A stretch of DNA of 41,643 bases from Phycisphaerales bacterium. Lineage in GTDB: Bacteria > Planctomycetota > Phycisphaerae > Phycisphaerales > UBA1924. Below, in pieces: positions 9,193-18,953 of the stretch (its first letter is position 1; each line of letters starts with the position of its first letter). Under the pieces are notes generated by a model that searched no databases, was not told the DNA's origin, and worked only from the letters and a program-made list of their open reading frames with translations. The DNA lies in contig JALHNK010000011.1 in NCBI GenBank assembly GCA_022843565.1, forward strand, positions 1 to 41,643, in the 5' to 3' direction. The translations under genes were made by a program, and so were the position numbers.

Positions 9193-12100
9193 GCGTGAAC
9201 TCCGCTCGCGGGCAAGACGCCCAACGAGAGCTTGTAGCCGTCCTCACCACGCGCCTTGACCGGATCGATGAAACTGTGCTCGCTGCTCTTGCCCGAGCCA
9301 CCATGCTCGCCCGGCTTTCCGTGCCCGCCACCATGGCCAAACGGGTCCTTGATCCGCGCCAGGCGGTCCTTCTTGCCCAACTTGCTGAGCAACTCGACAT
9401 TCGGGTTGTTCACGCGAACCAGGTGGCTCGTGCGCGGGCGCGTTGCCAGATATCCCAGCAACAGGTACGCACGGTTGTGCTCGCGAAGGTTGTAGACCTT
9501 CGAGCCCTTGCGCTTGCCGCCGGGCATCTCGGTGTCGTCGTACTCGCCGGTGGTATCCAGCAGGTTGCCGAAGACGATCGAGTTCGTCGGGCACGCCTGC
9601 TGGCACGCGGTCTGCACGAGACCATCGGGGAAGAAATCCTCAGGCCGCTTGCCGGTGCCGATCTTGTAGTCGGTCTTGGCCTCGTTGGTGCGCTGGATGC
9701 AGTACGAGCACTTCTCCATCACGCCGCGCGAGCGCACCGTGACGTTGGGGTTCTTGCCGAACTTCGAGATCTCATCAAGCTGCTTCCGCAGCCGCGGCGG
9801 GATCAGGTTATGGTTCGCCGGCAGATTCTCCGTCACCGTCGAGCCCACGACGCCCTCGATCGATTCCTTGAGCCCGCCCTGATACTTCGTGACGCCGTAG
9901 TCAAAGAAGTTGAAGCGGCGGACCTTATACGGGCAGTTGTTGGCGCAGTACCGCGTGCCGATGCAGCGGTTGTAGACCATGTAGTTGTGGCCCTCACTGC
10001 CGTGGACGGTCGCGTTGACCGGGCAGACGACCTCGCAGGGCGCCGCCTCGCAATGCACGCAGGCCACGGGCTGGTTCAGCAGGCCATCCGGCTCGTCCAC
10101 GTTCCCGCGGAAGTAGCGGTCCACGCGGATCCACGCCATCTCGCGGCCCTTGTTGACCTCGATCTTGCCGACGATCGGGATGTTGTTCTCCGCCTGACAC
10201 GCGATCGTGCAGACGTTGCACCCGGTGCAGGAGCTCAGATCGATCGTCATGCCCCACTGCGGGCCGCGGTCATACGCCGCGACGCCGGGGGTGGGCCTGC
10301 CAGCGCGAGCGCCTGAGTAGCCCGCTTCGCGGTTGCGGTTGGGATCTTGATAGACCGGCACCAGCGCGGGCATGTGATTGAGTTCGCCACCCTCGAGCCG
10401 CTCGCCCAGGGAGAGCGGCTGCGGGCGGCCGTAGGAATCGGGCTTGGCGACGATGGGCTCATCGCCGAAGGTGTCCCATGCGGGCTTGTCAAGCTCGCGA
10501 ACGATCGCGCGCCCTTCCATGCTGCCGTGGAGCTGCGTGACGCTGATGGGGTACCAGCGGTCGCCGGTCTCGCTCTTCTTGATCGACGCGCCGGAGGCGA
10601 CCATCGGCGAAGCGCTGTCTCGCAGCGGATTGACATCAAAGCCGCTGCCCGCGCCGACGAGGCCGACGGTCTTGCGCCCGTAGCCCAAGGGCAGCACGAC
10701 GGTGTTCTCCGGCAGGCCGGGCACCGCCCAGACCGCGATCGAGATGCTCTTGCCGCCGAGGCTCAGATCGACCATGCGGCCCGAGGGCTTCTTGTCGGTC
10801 TGCGGCGACTGCATGACGCCCAGCTCTCGGGCGGTTTTCGGCGAGACCAGGGCCGCGTTGTCCCAGACCATCTTGCTGGCGGTGTCGGGCAGTTCCTGCA
10901 TCCAGCCGTTGTTGGCGAAGCGCCCGTCGCGCATCAGGCCGGTGACGAAGGCGACTTCGAGCTTGTCCTGCGTCGGCGCTGGTGCGAGCGTCGCGCCGGA
11001 GGCGAGCTTGGCGAGATTCGTGAATGACATCGCCTCGGGCTTGGAGGCGCTGGCCGTCGCGCCGTCGATCACGCCGTTGTGCAGCGAACGCCGCCAACGC
11101 TTCTCGAACTCCGCATCCGCTGCGCCGAGCTTGGCCTTCCATGTGTCGCGAACGAGATCGTGCCCGTGCGCCGAAGCCAGGCCCGCGATCATCGCGAGCA
11201 CTTCGATCTGGCTGCGACCGTCATAGAGCGGCGCAATCATCGGCTGCGTCAGCGAAGGCGTGCCGTCGCTGGCCGTCGCATCGCCCCAGCTCTCAAGGAA
11301 GTGCGCACCGTTGAGACGCACCGTCGCCAGCTCGCTGGTCTCGTTGCGATCAACGCAGAGCGTCACACGCGTGCCGGCCTTCTTCATCGCCTCGGCAAAC
11401 TTCAGGTTGCCCGGCGCGTCATACGCCGGGTTCACCTCAAGGCAGACCAGCGTGCTGATCTTGCCGGCGTTCAAAAGCTCGACGCACTGGCTCAGGTCGG
11501 CAAACGAATCCGCCGCCTCGTCGCGGCTCATCGCCCGCATGCGCATCGTCGTGCCGGTGTTGCCCAGCGCCTCGTTCATCGCGAGGCACAGGCCGTGAAC
11601 CCATGCCGGCTGCGAGTCGCCGCAGATCAGGATGGACTTGCCGAGGTTGTCGGCGTTGAGCAGGTCCGCCGCGATCTCGTCGGCGTAGGCGAGGGCTTCG
11701 CCCTCGAGCTTGGGTGTAAGCCCGTTGATAGCACCAAGGAGCGACTCACTGCCGCGCGCGGCGCGTGATCGCAGAACCTTCTGCGCGATGGCGACAACGA
11801 TCGCGGGGATCTGGCTCGGGGCCATGCGGAGGCGATGATCGGCGGTGCCGCCGGTGACAGTGAACGCGCTCTCGACGCAATAGAGGCGGCTCATGCCCTG
11901 CTTGGCACGCAGCACGCGGCGGGAGGCGCCCCAGCCGCGTGAGTTGCTGAGGGCGCCGGGCTCGTACTGCAAGAAGTCGCGATCGAACGACACGACGACG
12001 TTCGCCTTGGCGACATCGAGCACATCGGACATCGGCGCGCCGAAGGCCGCGGCGGTCGCCGTTGAGTTGCCGCTACCGGTCACGCTGTCCCACACAAACC

Positions 12101-12905
12101 AGCGGGCCTTGGGCCACTTGGTCATGATCTGGTCGCGCAGGCGATCGCGCGTCGGGCTCGTGCGCTTGTCAACAACAAACGCGAGGCCCTCACCACCCTT
12201 GGCGTCGTACTGATTGAAATGGCCGGGCTGGTTCCAGTCCGTCCACACCTTCGCCTCTTGGGCCTGGCGCGCCTTGAACGCATCATCCGTCTCGTCCGCA
12301 CGCTTCACGCTCACGCGACCGGCGCTGTTGGCCCAGCCCGCAATGAACGAATACCCCGTCGCCGCTTCGCCAGCGCTCTGCACCAGCACCGGCTCCATCA
12401 GGCGATCCGGGTCGTACAGCTCCAGCACGCTGGCCTGCGACCACACGCTGCTCTTGCCCTGGTTCACCGGGTGCAGCGGGTTGCCCTCGACCTTCGTCGG
12501 CCGGCCCTCGTGCGTCTCAACAAGCAAGCCCTCGGCACCGCCGCCGGGCAGCGGCATCGTCGTCGCATAGAACAGCGCCTTGCCCTGGATCACGTTCTCC
12601 GGCACGTTCTTGCTGTACGGCAGGATCTTGTGATCCGGCCGACGACAGCCCGGCATCGTCGCAGCGCCCGCCAGCGCGACGCTCGCGCCCATGAGCTTCA
12701 AGAACGTTCGCCGGCTGCCGCTCAGCAACTCGCTGGCGCCGCTGGGGAACTCCTTCTCCAGGAAGTCGCGGAACTCCGGCGTGTCCGCGGCGTCCTCCAG
12801 CCCGCGCCAGTACGCCTGCCCGCTGACACCCACCAGCTCGTGCGCCGAACGCGCCGAATGCACGGGCTTGCCTTCTTTATGACTTGTCGGGCATTGATCA
12901 ATCAT
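9189..12905 (-). CDS. actB: Alternative complex III subunit ActB (Tat-exported molybdopterin-like and iron-sulfur protein)
   Basis: Large periplasmic redox subunit of ACIII. 1238 residues. A 64-residue N-terminal extension ([20 protein letters not shown]) precedes an internal Tat motif SRRTFLK at 64-70, the known layout for this family. The central part (about 100-850) is molybdopterin-oxidoreductase-like; in characterised ACIII it binds no Mo cofactor. The last third carries four cysteine clusters: [11 protein letters not shown] (~893), [13 protein letters not shown] (~943), [11 protein letters not shown] (~980), and CSYC with CQQAC (~1066-1106), matching three [4Fe-4S] and one [3Fe-4S] in known complexes. 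The C-terminus has a His/Gly tail ([15 protein letters not shown]). AGGTGA precedes the ATG. Confidence 0.95.
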   Translation of the reverse strand: MIDQCPTSHKEGKPVHSARSAHELVGVSGQAYWRGLEDAADTPEFRDFLEKEFPSGASELLSGSRRTFLKLMGASVALAGAATMPGCRRPDHKILPYSKNVPENVIQGKALFYATTMPLPGGGAEGLLVETHEGRPTKVEGNPLHPVNQGKSSVWSQASVLELYDPDRLMEPVLVQSAGEAATGYSFIAGWANSAGRVSVKRADETDDAFKARQAQEAKVWTDWNQPGHFNQYDAKGGEGLAFVVDKRTSPTRDRLRDQIMTKWPKARWFVWDSVTGSGNSTATAAAFGAPMSDVLDVAKANVVVSFDRDFLQYEPGALSNSRGWGASRRVLRAKQGMSRLYCVESAFTVTGGTADHRLRMAPSQIPAIVVAIAQKVLRSRAARGSESLLGAINGLTPKLEGEALAYADEIAADLLNADNLGKSILICGDSQPAWVHGLCLAMNEALGNTGTTMRMRAMSRDEAADSFADLSQCVELLNAGKISTLVCLEVNPAYDAPGNLKFAEAMKKAGTRVTLCVDRNETSELATVRLNGAHFLESWGDATASDGTPSLTQPMIAPLYDGRSQIEVLAMIAGLASAHGHDLVRDTWKAKLGAADAEFEKRWRRSLHNGVIDGATASASKPEAMSFTNLAKLASGATLAPAPTQDKLEVAFVTGLMRDGRFANNGWMQELPDTASKMVWDNAALVSPKTARELGVMQSPQTDKKPSGRMVDLSLGGKSISIAVWAVPGLPENTVVLPLGYGRKTVGLVGAGSGFDVNPLRDSASPMVASGASIKKSETGDRWYPISVTQLHGSMEGRAIVRELDKPAWDTFGDEPIVAKPDSYGRPQPLSLGERLEGGELNHMPALVPVYQDPNRNREAGYSGARAGRPTPGVAAYDRGPQWGMTIDLSSCTGCNVCTIACQAENNIPIVGKIEVNKGREMAWIRVDRYFRGNVDEPDGLLNQPVACVHCEAAPCEVVCPVNATVHGSEGHNYMVYNRCIGTRYCANNCPYKVRRFNFFDYGVTKYQGGLKESIEGVVGSTVTENLPANHNLIPPRLRKQLDEISKFGKNPNVTVRSRGVMEKCSYCIQRTNEAKTDYKIGTGKRPEDFFPDGLVQTACQQACPTNSIVFGNLLDTTGEYDDTEMPGGKRKGSKVYNLREHNRAYLLLGYLATRPRTSHLVRVNNPNVELLSKLGKKDRLARIKDPFGHGGGHGKPGEHGGSGKSSEHSFIDPVKARGEDGYKLSLGVLPASGVHA

Positions 12906-12920
12906 GTTTCACCTGGGAAA

Positions 12921-13017
12921 GTCGCGAGTCGCAAGACGCGAGTCGCGAGTTGAAAACCCAAACCATCCACCCGCCCCCCGCCGTCCGCCCCGTGACTGAC
13001 GACTCGGAACTCGCGAC
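12921..13017 (-). promoter_or_regulatory. Alternative inverted repeats in the actA-actB spacer
   Basis: The arm AACTCGCGAC (13008-13017) directly abuts the actA stop. It can pair with GTCGCGAGTT at 12942-12951 (10 bp) or with GTCGCGAGT at 12921-12929 (9 bp), in competition. The second choice ends close to the actB Shine-Dalgarno (12909-12914). Such switching could tune actB translation or mRNA stability. The pairing is seen; the function is inferred. Confidence 0.5.
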
Positions 13018-13716
13018 TTAGTAGTGGCACGCGCCGCAGTTTTCCGGTGCGTGGATCTTCCGCTCTTCGTAGAACTTCGCGCCCGCGCTGGCCAAGCCGG
13101 CGAGGCCGAGCTGCTGCTGGCGATCCTCGATATCGAACAGGCGCGTGACTTTGTCCTTGGGCTGCAAGTGCGGATCCGGGTTGCGATGGCACTCAAGGCA
13201 CCAGCCCATGCTCAGCGGCTCGTGCTGCCAGACTTCCGGTTGACGGGCGATGTTGCCGTGGCAACTGATGCACGAAACGCCCGCGGCGACGTGCGAGTGA
13301 TGCGGGAAGTTGCGGACATAGTCCGGCAGCTTGTGGATGCGACGCCACTCGATCGGCTCGTCCGACGCGTACGCCTCACGCACGAACGCGGTCTTGGCCT
13401 TGTGGTCCTCGCTGGTGGCGAGCTTCGTCAGGCGGCCATCGGCATGACAGCCGTAACACGTCGCCACGCTGGGGATGTTCGCCTCTGGCGAAACCTCAAC
13501 GTTTGTGTGGCAATAGCGACAATCAAGCCCGAGCTTGCCGGCGTGGATCTGGTGGTTAAACCCGCCGCCGGGCTGCTTGGGCATATAGCCCACGTCCCAG
13601 AACTTCGGCGTGAACGTGTACCAGATCGTGCCGACCACGATCGCCAGGCCCGTGACGCCGCCACCGGCGAGCAAGGTCGGCAACGCGTTGGTCCACTTGG
13701 GAAAGATTGTTGACAC
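13018..13716 (-). CDS. actA: Alternative complex III subunit ActA (pentaheme cytochrome c)
   Basis: Membrane-anchored multiheme cytochrome c of ACIII that carries electrons towards the oxidase. 232 residues. One N-terminal helix (about 11-33), then five CxxCH sites: CRYCH 66-70, CYGCH 87-91, CISCH 149-153, CLECH 173-177 and CGACH 227-231, the last at the very C-terminus. Additional histidines (HQIHAG, FPHHSH) probably give bis-His ligation. I chose the GTG at 13716 because AGGAG lies seven bases upstream and the protein then begins with the typical short cytoplasmic stub; the frame is open further but without a start signal. It is the first gene of the act operon and divergent from ctaA. Confidence 0.94.
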   Translation of the reverse strand: MSTIFPKWTNALPTLLAGGGVTGLAIVVGTIWYTFTPKFWDVGYMPKQPGGGFNHQIHAGKLGLDCRYCHTNVEVSPEANIPSVATCYGCHADGRLTKLATSEDHKAKTAFVREAYASDEPIEWRRIHKLPDYVRNFPHHSHVAAGVSCISCHGNIARQPEVWQHEPLSMGWCLECHRNPDPHLQPKDKVTRLFDIEDRQQQLGLAGLASAGAKFYEERKIHAPENCGACHY

Positions 13717-13919
13717 GATCAAACTCCTGCATTCAACCCGTCCGTCCAACGATTCAACCAAACGCCCCCCGCCCCGCCACCGACGCCCAGCACCCACCCG
13801 AACAGCCATCACCGACGCACAGGTACTAGAATCTCCAGAGGCATTCTCGCCCCATCGCAATTATTCTTCCTACAGCGTAGTCTACTTCGGTCCGCATCTG
13901 CAACTGGGCGTACGAGTTG

Positions 13920-13947
13920 TAGATAATCAATTTCAAAATCCTGACAA
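13920..13947 (-). promoter_or_regulatory. Candidate promoter for the act operon (divergent actA/ctaA spacer)
   Basis: The 258-nt spacer between actA and ctaA has an AT-rich patch at about 13917-13950, unlike its surroundings. On the minus strand TTGTCA (13942-13947) and TATCTA (13920-13925) are spaced by 16 nt, a fair sigma-70-like pair. The ctaA promoter should lie in the same patch but I see no good pair for it. Sequence match only. Confidence 0.4.
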
Positions 13948-13974
13948 AGACCGTCTATTGAGGGTTTTCCGCCA

Positions 13975-15459
13975 ATGAACCAATCAATTTCCGAACCGAA
14001 CACGCCGGCCGCCTCCTCGAACCCGTGGATCTCAGCCCACCCCGACGGCCCGTGGCTCGGGCCGGTCTTCGCCACCGCTCTCACCGCCGTCGTCGCGATG
14101 TGGATCGCCTGGTTTCTCACCCACATGCCCGCGACGTACGCGTGGTTTCCGCCCAGCATCACCGGGCCTCTCCTGCTGTCGCTCATGCTCGTGGTGATGA
14201 CGATGGCCCTCAGCCGCGTACCCGCGCGGCGTGGCGTCGCCGTCGGCCTGCTGGCGGGGCTGCTCGTCGGCGCGATCAATCTGCTGATCCTGGGCTCAAA
14301 GATCACCGCCACGGTGGACGTCAACGGCCAGGTCAGCGCGGCCCCGGGCGCTGACGGCTTACGCCCCGACGCGGGCATCATCGTCGTGTGCTTCATCGCG
14401 CTGTGCGCCGTGCTGGGTGTGATCGCCGGGCTGGTGGGCTCGCGATTGGCCAAGGCGCGCCAGACCGGCGCGGAGGGCGCTGGCATTTGGAACGCTCGTC
14501 TGAGCGCGATCGCATGCGTCGCCGTGGTGCCGCTGCTGGCACTGGGCGGCATGGTGACATCGACCGGCGCGGGCCTCGCAGTGCCGGATTGGCCCGGCAC
14601 GTACGGAGCCAACATGTTCCTCTATCCCATCTCGCTGATGGCCGGGGACGCGCGGATCTTTCTGGAACACTCCCACCGACTCTTTGGTGCCATGATCGGC
14701 GTCTGCTGCGTGCTGCTGACGATCTCGACCTTCGCCACCCACCGCTCGGGCCGCACCGGGTATTTGCGGTGGTTCGCGCTGGTCTTACTGGCGCTGGTGA
14801 TCGTGCAGGGCCTGCTGGGCGCAGCCCGCGTGCAGCAGGGCATCGCCCACGGCGTGCAAACCGGGCCGCAGATCTGGGGCGTCGCCCACGGCGTGCTCGC
14901 TCAGGCCTTTTTCGCCCTCCTGGTCGCCTTCGCCGCCCTGGGTTGGCCCCGCCCGGCTCCGTTGCCGGGTGCCGAGGTCACGCCCAAGCCGCTCGGCTTC
15001 ATCTCCAAGGGCAGCATCGCGCTGGTCATCGCGCTGTTCGTTCAGCTTGTCATGGGCGCGCTGTACCGCCACCTGGGCCAAAAACACGCGCTCTGGACGC
15101 ACGTGGTCTTCTCGCTGGTGGTCGTCGGGCTGGCGGTGGCGTGCGCCATGTGGATGATCCGCCGCAAGAACGAGGCCCGCGTCTACAAGACCGTCGGGCA
15201 TGGCTTGCTCCACAGCGTCGGCTTCCAGTTCATCCTCGGCTGGGTCGCGCTGCTCTTCGTGATGACCGGGGCGAACAAGCCGGCGATCGTGATGCCCGAC
15301 CAGCTCGCCGGGGCCGACGCGATCACCACCGAAGTGGCGCTCAAGGCTCTCGTTCGCACCATCCATCAGGCGAACGGGGCGTTGCTCTTGGCCTTGGCGG
15401 TGCTGGCGGTCGTCTGGCCGCGACGGATGGCGACCGCCGCCACCGCCCGAACGCCCTGA
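13975..15459 (+). CDS. ctaA: Heme A synthase (CtaA/COX15 family) with N-terminal membrane extension
   Basis: Oxidises the C8 methyl group of heme O to give heme A for the caa3 oxidase. 494 residues, against roughly 300-380 for the family. Core motifs: GGMVTSTGAGLAVPDWPG, the catalytic-type EHSHRLFG, VAHGVLAQ, YRHLGQKHALWTHVVFSL and TIHQANGALLL, which together supply the expected four heme-ligand histidines and the essential glutamate. The first ~165 residues form an extra block with about four membrane helices (WLGPVFATALTAVVAMWIAW onward), not part of the classical enzyme. GAGGG lies ten bases before the ATG. It is divergent from the act operon, which fits shared control of oxidase biogenesis. 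The heme O synthase gene (ctaB) is not in the window. Confidence 0.93.
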   Translation: MNQSISEPNTPAASSNPWISAHPDGPWLGPVFATALTAVVAMWIAWFLTHMPATYAWFPPSITGPLLLSLMLVVMTMALSRVPARRGVAVGLLAGLLVGAINLLILGSKITATVDVNGQVSAAPGADGLRPDAGIIVVCFIALCAVLGVIAGLVGSRLAKARQTGAEGAGIWNARLSAIACVAVVPLLALGGMVTSTGAGLAVPDWPGTYGANMFLYPISLMAGDARIFLEHSHRLFGAMIGVCCVLLTISTFATHRSGRTGYLRWFALVLLALVIVQGLLGAARVQQGIAHGVQTGPQIWGVAHGVLAQAFFALLVAFAALGWPRPAPLPGAEVTPKPLGFISKGSIALVIALFVQLVMGALYRHLGQKHALWTHVVFSLVVVGLAVACAMWMIRRKNEARVYKTVGHGLLHSVGFQFILGWVALLFVMTGANKPAIVMPDQLAGADAITTEVALKALVRTIHQANGALLLALAVLAVVWPRRMATAATARTP

Positions 15460-15509
15460 GCGACCGGTACCCGACCGGGGCCACCGTGAAGAAGCGAGCT
15501 TTCTGGCGT

Positions 15510-15533
15510 GAATCGCAACCGAAAGCGCGATTC
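15510..15533 (+). repeat. Small hairpin after ctaA
   Basis: GAATCGC (15510-15516) and GCGATTC (15527-15533) form a 7-bp stem with a 10-nt loop, 50 nt after the ctaA stop. No T-run follows, so terminator function is doubtful. The rest of the 279-nt spacer to the DUF1800 gene shows nothing I can name. Confidence 0.35.
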
Positions 15534-15738
15534 GCCCGATAAATTGAGGCACCGGACCGGCCCACGGCAAACGGCGGGCGTTGGCCGATTGCGCGTGCCC
15601 GAACCGCCGCCGTTGCACCGGCTCGGGAGTCGCGGGGATGGCATCGCGTGGGCTCGCCGGTTTTCGGCAATACTCGCGCCGCCGTGAGCGTTGATCTCCG
15701 GTCCAGCGTTTCGGCAACGATCTTTGCGGAGCCTCATC

Positions 15739-17307
15739 ATGCAGCCGACGATCTCCACGCGAAACGATGCCCCCGCGGCACTGCCCAATCGCATCAGCGA
15801 CACGCTGGCGACCTTGAACCCCAAGTCTTTCGGCTTCGAGGAAGCCCGGCACCTGCTGTGGCGTGCCGGCTTCGGCGGCACCGCGTCGCAGGTCAACACC
15901 CTCGTCGGCTGGGGGATGAACAAGTCCGTGGACTATCTGGTGGACTACGAGAAGGTCGTCTGGGACAAGCGCGATCCGCAGTTCCGGTCGGACATCATGG
16001 GCCCGCCAACCGCCGAGCAGCGCAAGGAAGCCGAAGCCGCGCGCCGGATGGCCAATGGCGTGGACAAGGAAACCGCACTGGCCAAGATCCGCGTGATGCG
16101 CCAGAACGCCGAGCAGGACGATCGCGCCCAGATGCGCGAGGTGCAGCACTGGTGGCTGACGCGGATGATCGAGTCGCCCCGCCCGCTGGAAGAAAAGCTC
16201 ACGCTCCTGTGGCACGGGCACTTTGCCACCAGCTACCGCACCGTTGAAGACAGCTTCCACATGCTCAAGCAGAACCAGTTCCTCCGCAAGAACGCGGCCG
16301 GGAACTTCGGCGATTTGCTCTTTGGCATCATCCGCGATCCGGCGATGATCGCGTACCTGGACAACAACGACAGCCGCAAGAACCGCCCCAACGAGAACCT
16401 GGCGCGCGAGCTGATGGAGCTCTTCAGCCTCGGCGTCGGCAACTACTCCGAGAAGGACATCAAGGAGGGCGCTCGCGCCCTGACCGGCTTCACCTTCAGG
16501 GACGACTCGTTCGCCTTCGAACGCAACAACCACGATCCGAACCCCAAGTCCATCCTGGGCCGCAGCGGCCCGATGGACGGCGATGACTTCGTCAAGTTGA
16601 TCCTTGAGAAGCGCGAGTGCGCACAGTTCGTCGCCACCAAGCTCTACCGCTTCTTCGTCAACGATTTCCCCTGCGGGCGCAAGCCGCTGGACGACGCCGC
16701 GAAGCGTGTGATCGGCGAGATGGCCAGCCAGCTCATGGGCGGGCGCTACGAGTTGCGCCCCGTGCTCAAGCGCCTCTTCACGAGCCAGCACTTCTACGAG
16801 ATGAGCCTCCGAAACGAGCAGATCAAGAGCCCGACGCAACTGGTCGTCGGCGCGGTGCGCACGCTGAACACGCCGGTGCGCGATCTCTCTCGCGTGTGCG
16901 ACGCGATGGGCCGCATGGGCCAGGACATCTTCTTCCCGCCGTCGGTCAAGGGCTGGGACGGCGGGCGTGCGTGGATCAACACCGCGACGATGTTCGTCCG
17001 CCAGAACATCATGGTCTTTCTGCTCACCGGTAAGCGCCCCGAGGGCAAAGACCCGCTGGCAAACGAAGACCGATTCGACACCAGCGCGATGCTCGCGCAG
17101 CTCCGCGACGCGTACCCGGACATGAGCGACAACAACCCCAGCGCCACGCTGGACGCGATCCTGCGCTTCACCATCGGGCGCACCCAGCCCGCCGGGCGCG
17201 CCGAGCTGGACCGCTTCATGGCCTCCCAACGCGGCAAAGACCCCGCGACCTCGATCACTGAGTTGCTCTTGCTGATCACTGCGATGCCGGAGTATCAGTT
17301 GTGCTGA
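15739..17307 (+). CDS. DUF1800 family protein
   Basis: 522 residues, DUF1800 family, which is abundant in planctomycetes and almost always paired with DUF1501; molecular function unknown. Family stretches seen: FGFEEARHLLWRAGFGGTAS near 33-52, EEKLTLLWHGHFATSY near 150, NENLARELMELFSLGVGNYS near 220, the ALTGF motif and PPSVKGWDGGRAWIN near 400. No clear signal peptide is visible, so export is uncertain. I chose the ATG at 15739 with CGGAG upstream; the frame is open 16 codons further without a start signal. The next gene is DUF1501 on the same strand, 239 nt on, across a repeat-bearing spacer. Confidence 0.92.
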   Translation: MQPTISTRNDAPAALPNRISDTLATLNPKSFGFEEARHLLWRAGFGGTASQVNTLVGWGMNKSVDYLVDYEKVVWDKRDPQFRSDIMGPPTAEQRKEAEAARRMANGVDKETALAKIRVMRQNAEQDDRAQMREVQHWWLTRMIESPRPLEEKLTLLWHGHFATSYRTVEDSFHMLKQNQFLRKNAAGNFGDLLFGIIRDPAMIAYLDNNDSRKNRPNENLARELMELFSLGVGNYSEKDIKEGARALTGFTFRDDSFAFERNNHDPNPKSILGRSGPMDGDDFVKLILEKRECAQFVATKLYRFFVNDFPCGRKPLDDAAKRVIGEMASQLMGGRYELRPVLKRLFTSQHFYEMSLRNEQIKSPTQLVVGAVRTLNTPVRDLSRVCDAMGRMGQDIFFPPSVKGWDGGRAWINTATMFVRQNIMVFLLTGKRPEGKDPLANEDRFDTSAMLAQLRDAYPDMSDNNPSATLDAILRFTIGRTQPAGRAELDRFMASQRGKDPATSITELLLLITAMPEYQLC

Positions 17308-17314
17308 AGCGGAA

Positions 17315-17481
17315 CGGCAATCGGGAATCGGCAATCGGGAATCGTGAAAGGCAGAAGGCCACGAACCAGATTTCGAAGCCCGCCGGCGCGTCCCGAAATT
17401 ACTGAACACTCCCGACTGCGCGTCTTGGATTTCCCCGATTGCCGATTGCCGTTCTTGGTCTTGCCCGATTGCCGATTGCCG
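17315..17481 (+). repeat. GCAATCGG-type inverted repeat array between DUF1800 and DUF1501 genes
   Basis: CGGCAATCGGG occurs at 17315-17325 and 17329-17339. Its complement occurs as the 18-mer CCCGATTGCCGATTGCCG at 17434-17451 and again at 17464-17481. The arms face each other across about 95 nt and could fold in the mRNA. The array fills most of the 239-nt spacer. No protein gene is visible in it. Confidence 0.75.
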
Positions 17482-17546
17482 TCCCCCGTCTTCCGATCTT
17501 CGTCCGCCACGATCCCGCGTGTCGCCCCCGCTCCCGGAGTTCCCCC

Positions 17547-18872
17547 ATGTCCCACGACATCCTCAACGCCTTCACCCGTCGCGAGTTCGTGCGCTCCGGT
17601 CTCGTGCTGGCCAGCGCGAGCGTCATGCTCCCCAGCTTCATCACCCGCTCGGCCCTAGCGATGGCCCCCAAGAACGGGCTCACCAGTATCGCCGGCGTGC
17701 CCGATGAGCGCGTGCTCGTGGTCATCCAGCTCTCGGGCGGTAACGACGGGCTCAACACCGTGATCCCGTACATGGACGGCGCGTACGCCAAGGCCCGCCC
17801 GTCAATCGGCCTCAAGGCCGACAAGGTGCTGAAGCTCAGCAAGAGCGACGTGGCGTTCCACGCGTCGATGTCGGGGGCCGCCGATCTGTACAACGATGGC
17901 ATGCTCAGCGTCATCCAGGGCGTCGGCTATCCGAACCCCAACCGCTCGCACTTCAAGAGCATGGACATCTGGCACACCGCCGACACCACCGCCAGCGGCG
18001 ACGGCTGGCTCGGGCGGTACTTCGACTCTGAGTGCTGCGGCTTCGGCAAGGGCGAATCCGGCACCGCCGAGCGCACCATCAAGAAGGACGCCAACCCGCA
18101 GGTCGGCATCGCCATCGGGCGCGAGGCGCCGCTGGCGATGAAAGGCCGCGTGATCATCCCGATCAGCTTCGAGTCCGCGGACCTGTTCCGCTGGACGGGT
18201 CGCGATGTCAATGAGAAACTCGGCGATCCGTACGCTCGCATCGCCGCGGCCGAGGCGGGCGCGAGCATCGACCCGGACAGCAACGCAGGCTTCCTGACGC
18301 GCACCGCGCTGGATGCGCAGGTCAGCAGCGCCACGATCCGCAAGGCGGTCGCCACCAAGGCCCGCGTGAACTATCCCGATGGCGAGCTCAGCCGCCAGCT
18401 CCAGATGGTCGCCAGCATGATCGCGGCGGGCCTGAAGACGCGCGTCTACTACGTCTCGCTCGGCGGCTTTGACACGCACTCGGGCCAGGGCAACGAGAAT
18501 GGGCGACACGCGAACCTTCTCCGCTTCTTCTCCGGCGCACTCCGCGCGTTCTACGCCGATCTCAAGGCCCAGGGCAACGACGAGCGCGTCCTGACCATGA
18601 GCTTCAGCGAGTTCGGGCGGCGCGTCGGCCAGAACGCCAGCGGCGGCACCGACCACGGCACCGCCGCCCCCATGTTCCTGGCCGGCCCCATGGTCAAGCC
18701 CGGCGTGCTCAACCCGCACCCCTCGCTCACCGATCTTGATCAGGGCGACTTGAAGTACACCGTGGACTTCCGCACCGTCTACGCCAGCGTGCTGGAAAAG
18801 TGGCTCAAGACCGACAGCAAGGCCATCCTCGACGGCGTCTACAAGCCCGCGGACGTGCTCAAGACCGTCTGA
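17547..18872 (+). CDS. DUF1501 family protein with Tat signal
   Basis: 441 residues, DUF1501 family (distantly related to alkaline phosphatase/sulfatase folds), function not established. A twin-arginine signal is visible at the start: TRREFVRSGLVLASASVMLP, with R11-R12, so export in folded form is likely. Family motifs: VVIQLSGGNDGLNTVIPY near 55-72, NRSHFKSMDIWHTAD near 132-146, the VSLGGFDTHSGQ stretch, and TMSFSEFGRRVGQNASGGTDHGTAAPMFL, whose Asp and His residues are candidate metal ligands. The ATG at 17547 has GGAG upstream; the longer open frame would place the Tat signal internally. It forms a conserved two-gene unit with the upstream DUF1800 gene. Confidence 0.92.
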   Translation: MSHDILNAFTRREFVRSGLVLASASVMLPSFITRSALAMAPKNGLTSIAGVPDERVLVVIQLSGGNDGLNTVIPYMDGAYAKARPSIGLKADKVLKLSKSDVAFHASMSGAADLYNDGMLSVIQGVGYPNPNRSHFKSMDIWHTADTTASGDGWLGRYFDSECCGFGKGESGTAERTIKKDANPQVGIAIGREAPLAMKGRVIIPISFESADLFRWTGRDVNEKLGDPYARIAAAEAGASIDPDSNAGFLTRTALDAQVSSATIRKAVATKARVNYPDGELSRQLQMVASMIAAGLKTRVYYVSLGGFDTHSGQGNENGRHANLLRFFSGALRAFYADLKAQGNDERVLTMSFSEFGRRVGQNASGGTDHGTAAPMFLAGPMVKPGVLNPHPSLTDLDQGDLKYTVDFRTVYASVLEKWLKTDSKAILDGVYKPADVLKTV

Positions 18873-18953
18873 CCGACACCGCCCTCGCCGAACCGTTGGC
18901 CGCTTCAGTGAGATCGGTCGCATCGCACTCCGCCAGCGTGGTATGCTCGCTTC

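Noticed and set aside
9189-12905. ActB as an active molybdenum oxidoreductase
   Set aside because: Although it belongs to that superfamily, the gene order and cysteine clusters fit ACIII, whose ActB is known to lack the Mo cofactor.
14785-17409. An 874-codon open frame on the minus strand opposite ctaA and the DUF1800 gene
   Set aside because: Its product is rich in Arg, Ala, Leu and charged low-complexity runs, with no domain. It is the mirror of strongly supported genes on the plus strand, as GC-rich DNA produces.
17315-17481. A small CRISPR array
   Set aside because: Units are 11-18 nt, uneven in spacing and inverted, with no cas genes in the window.
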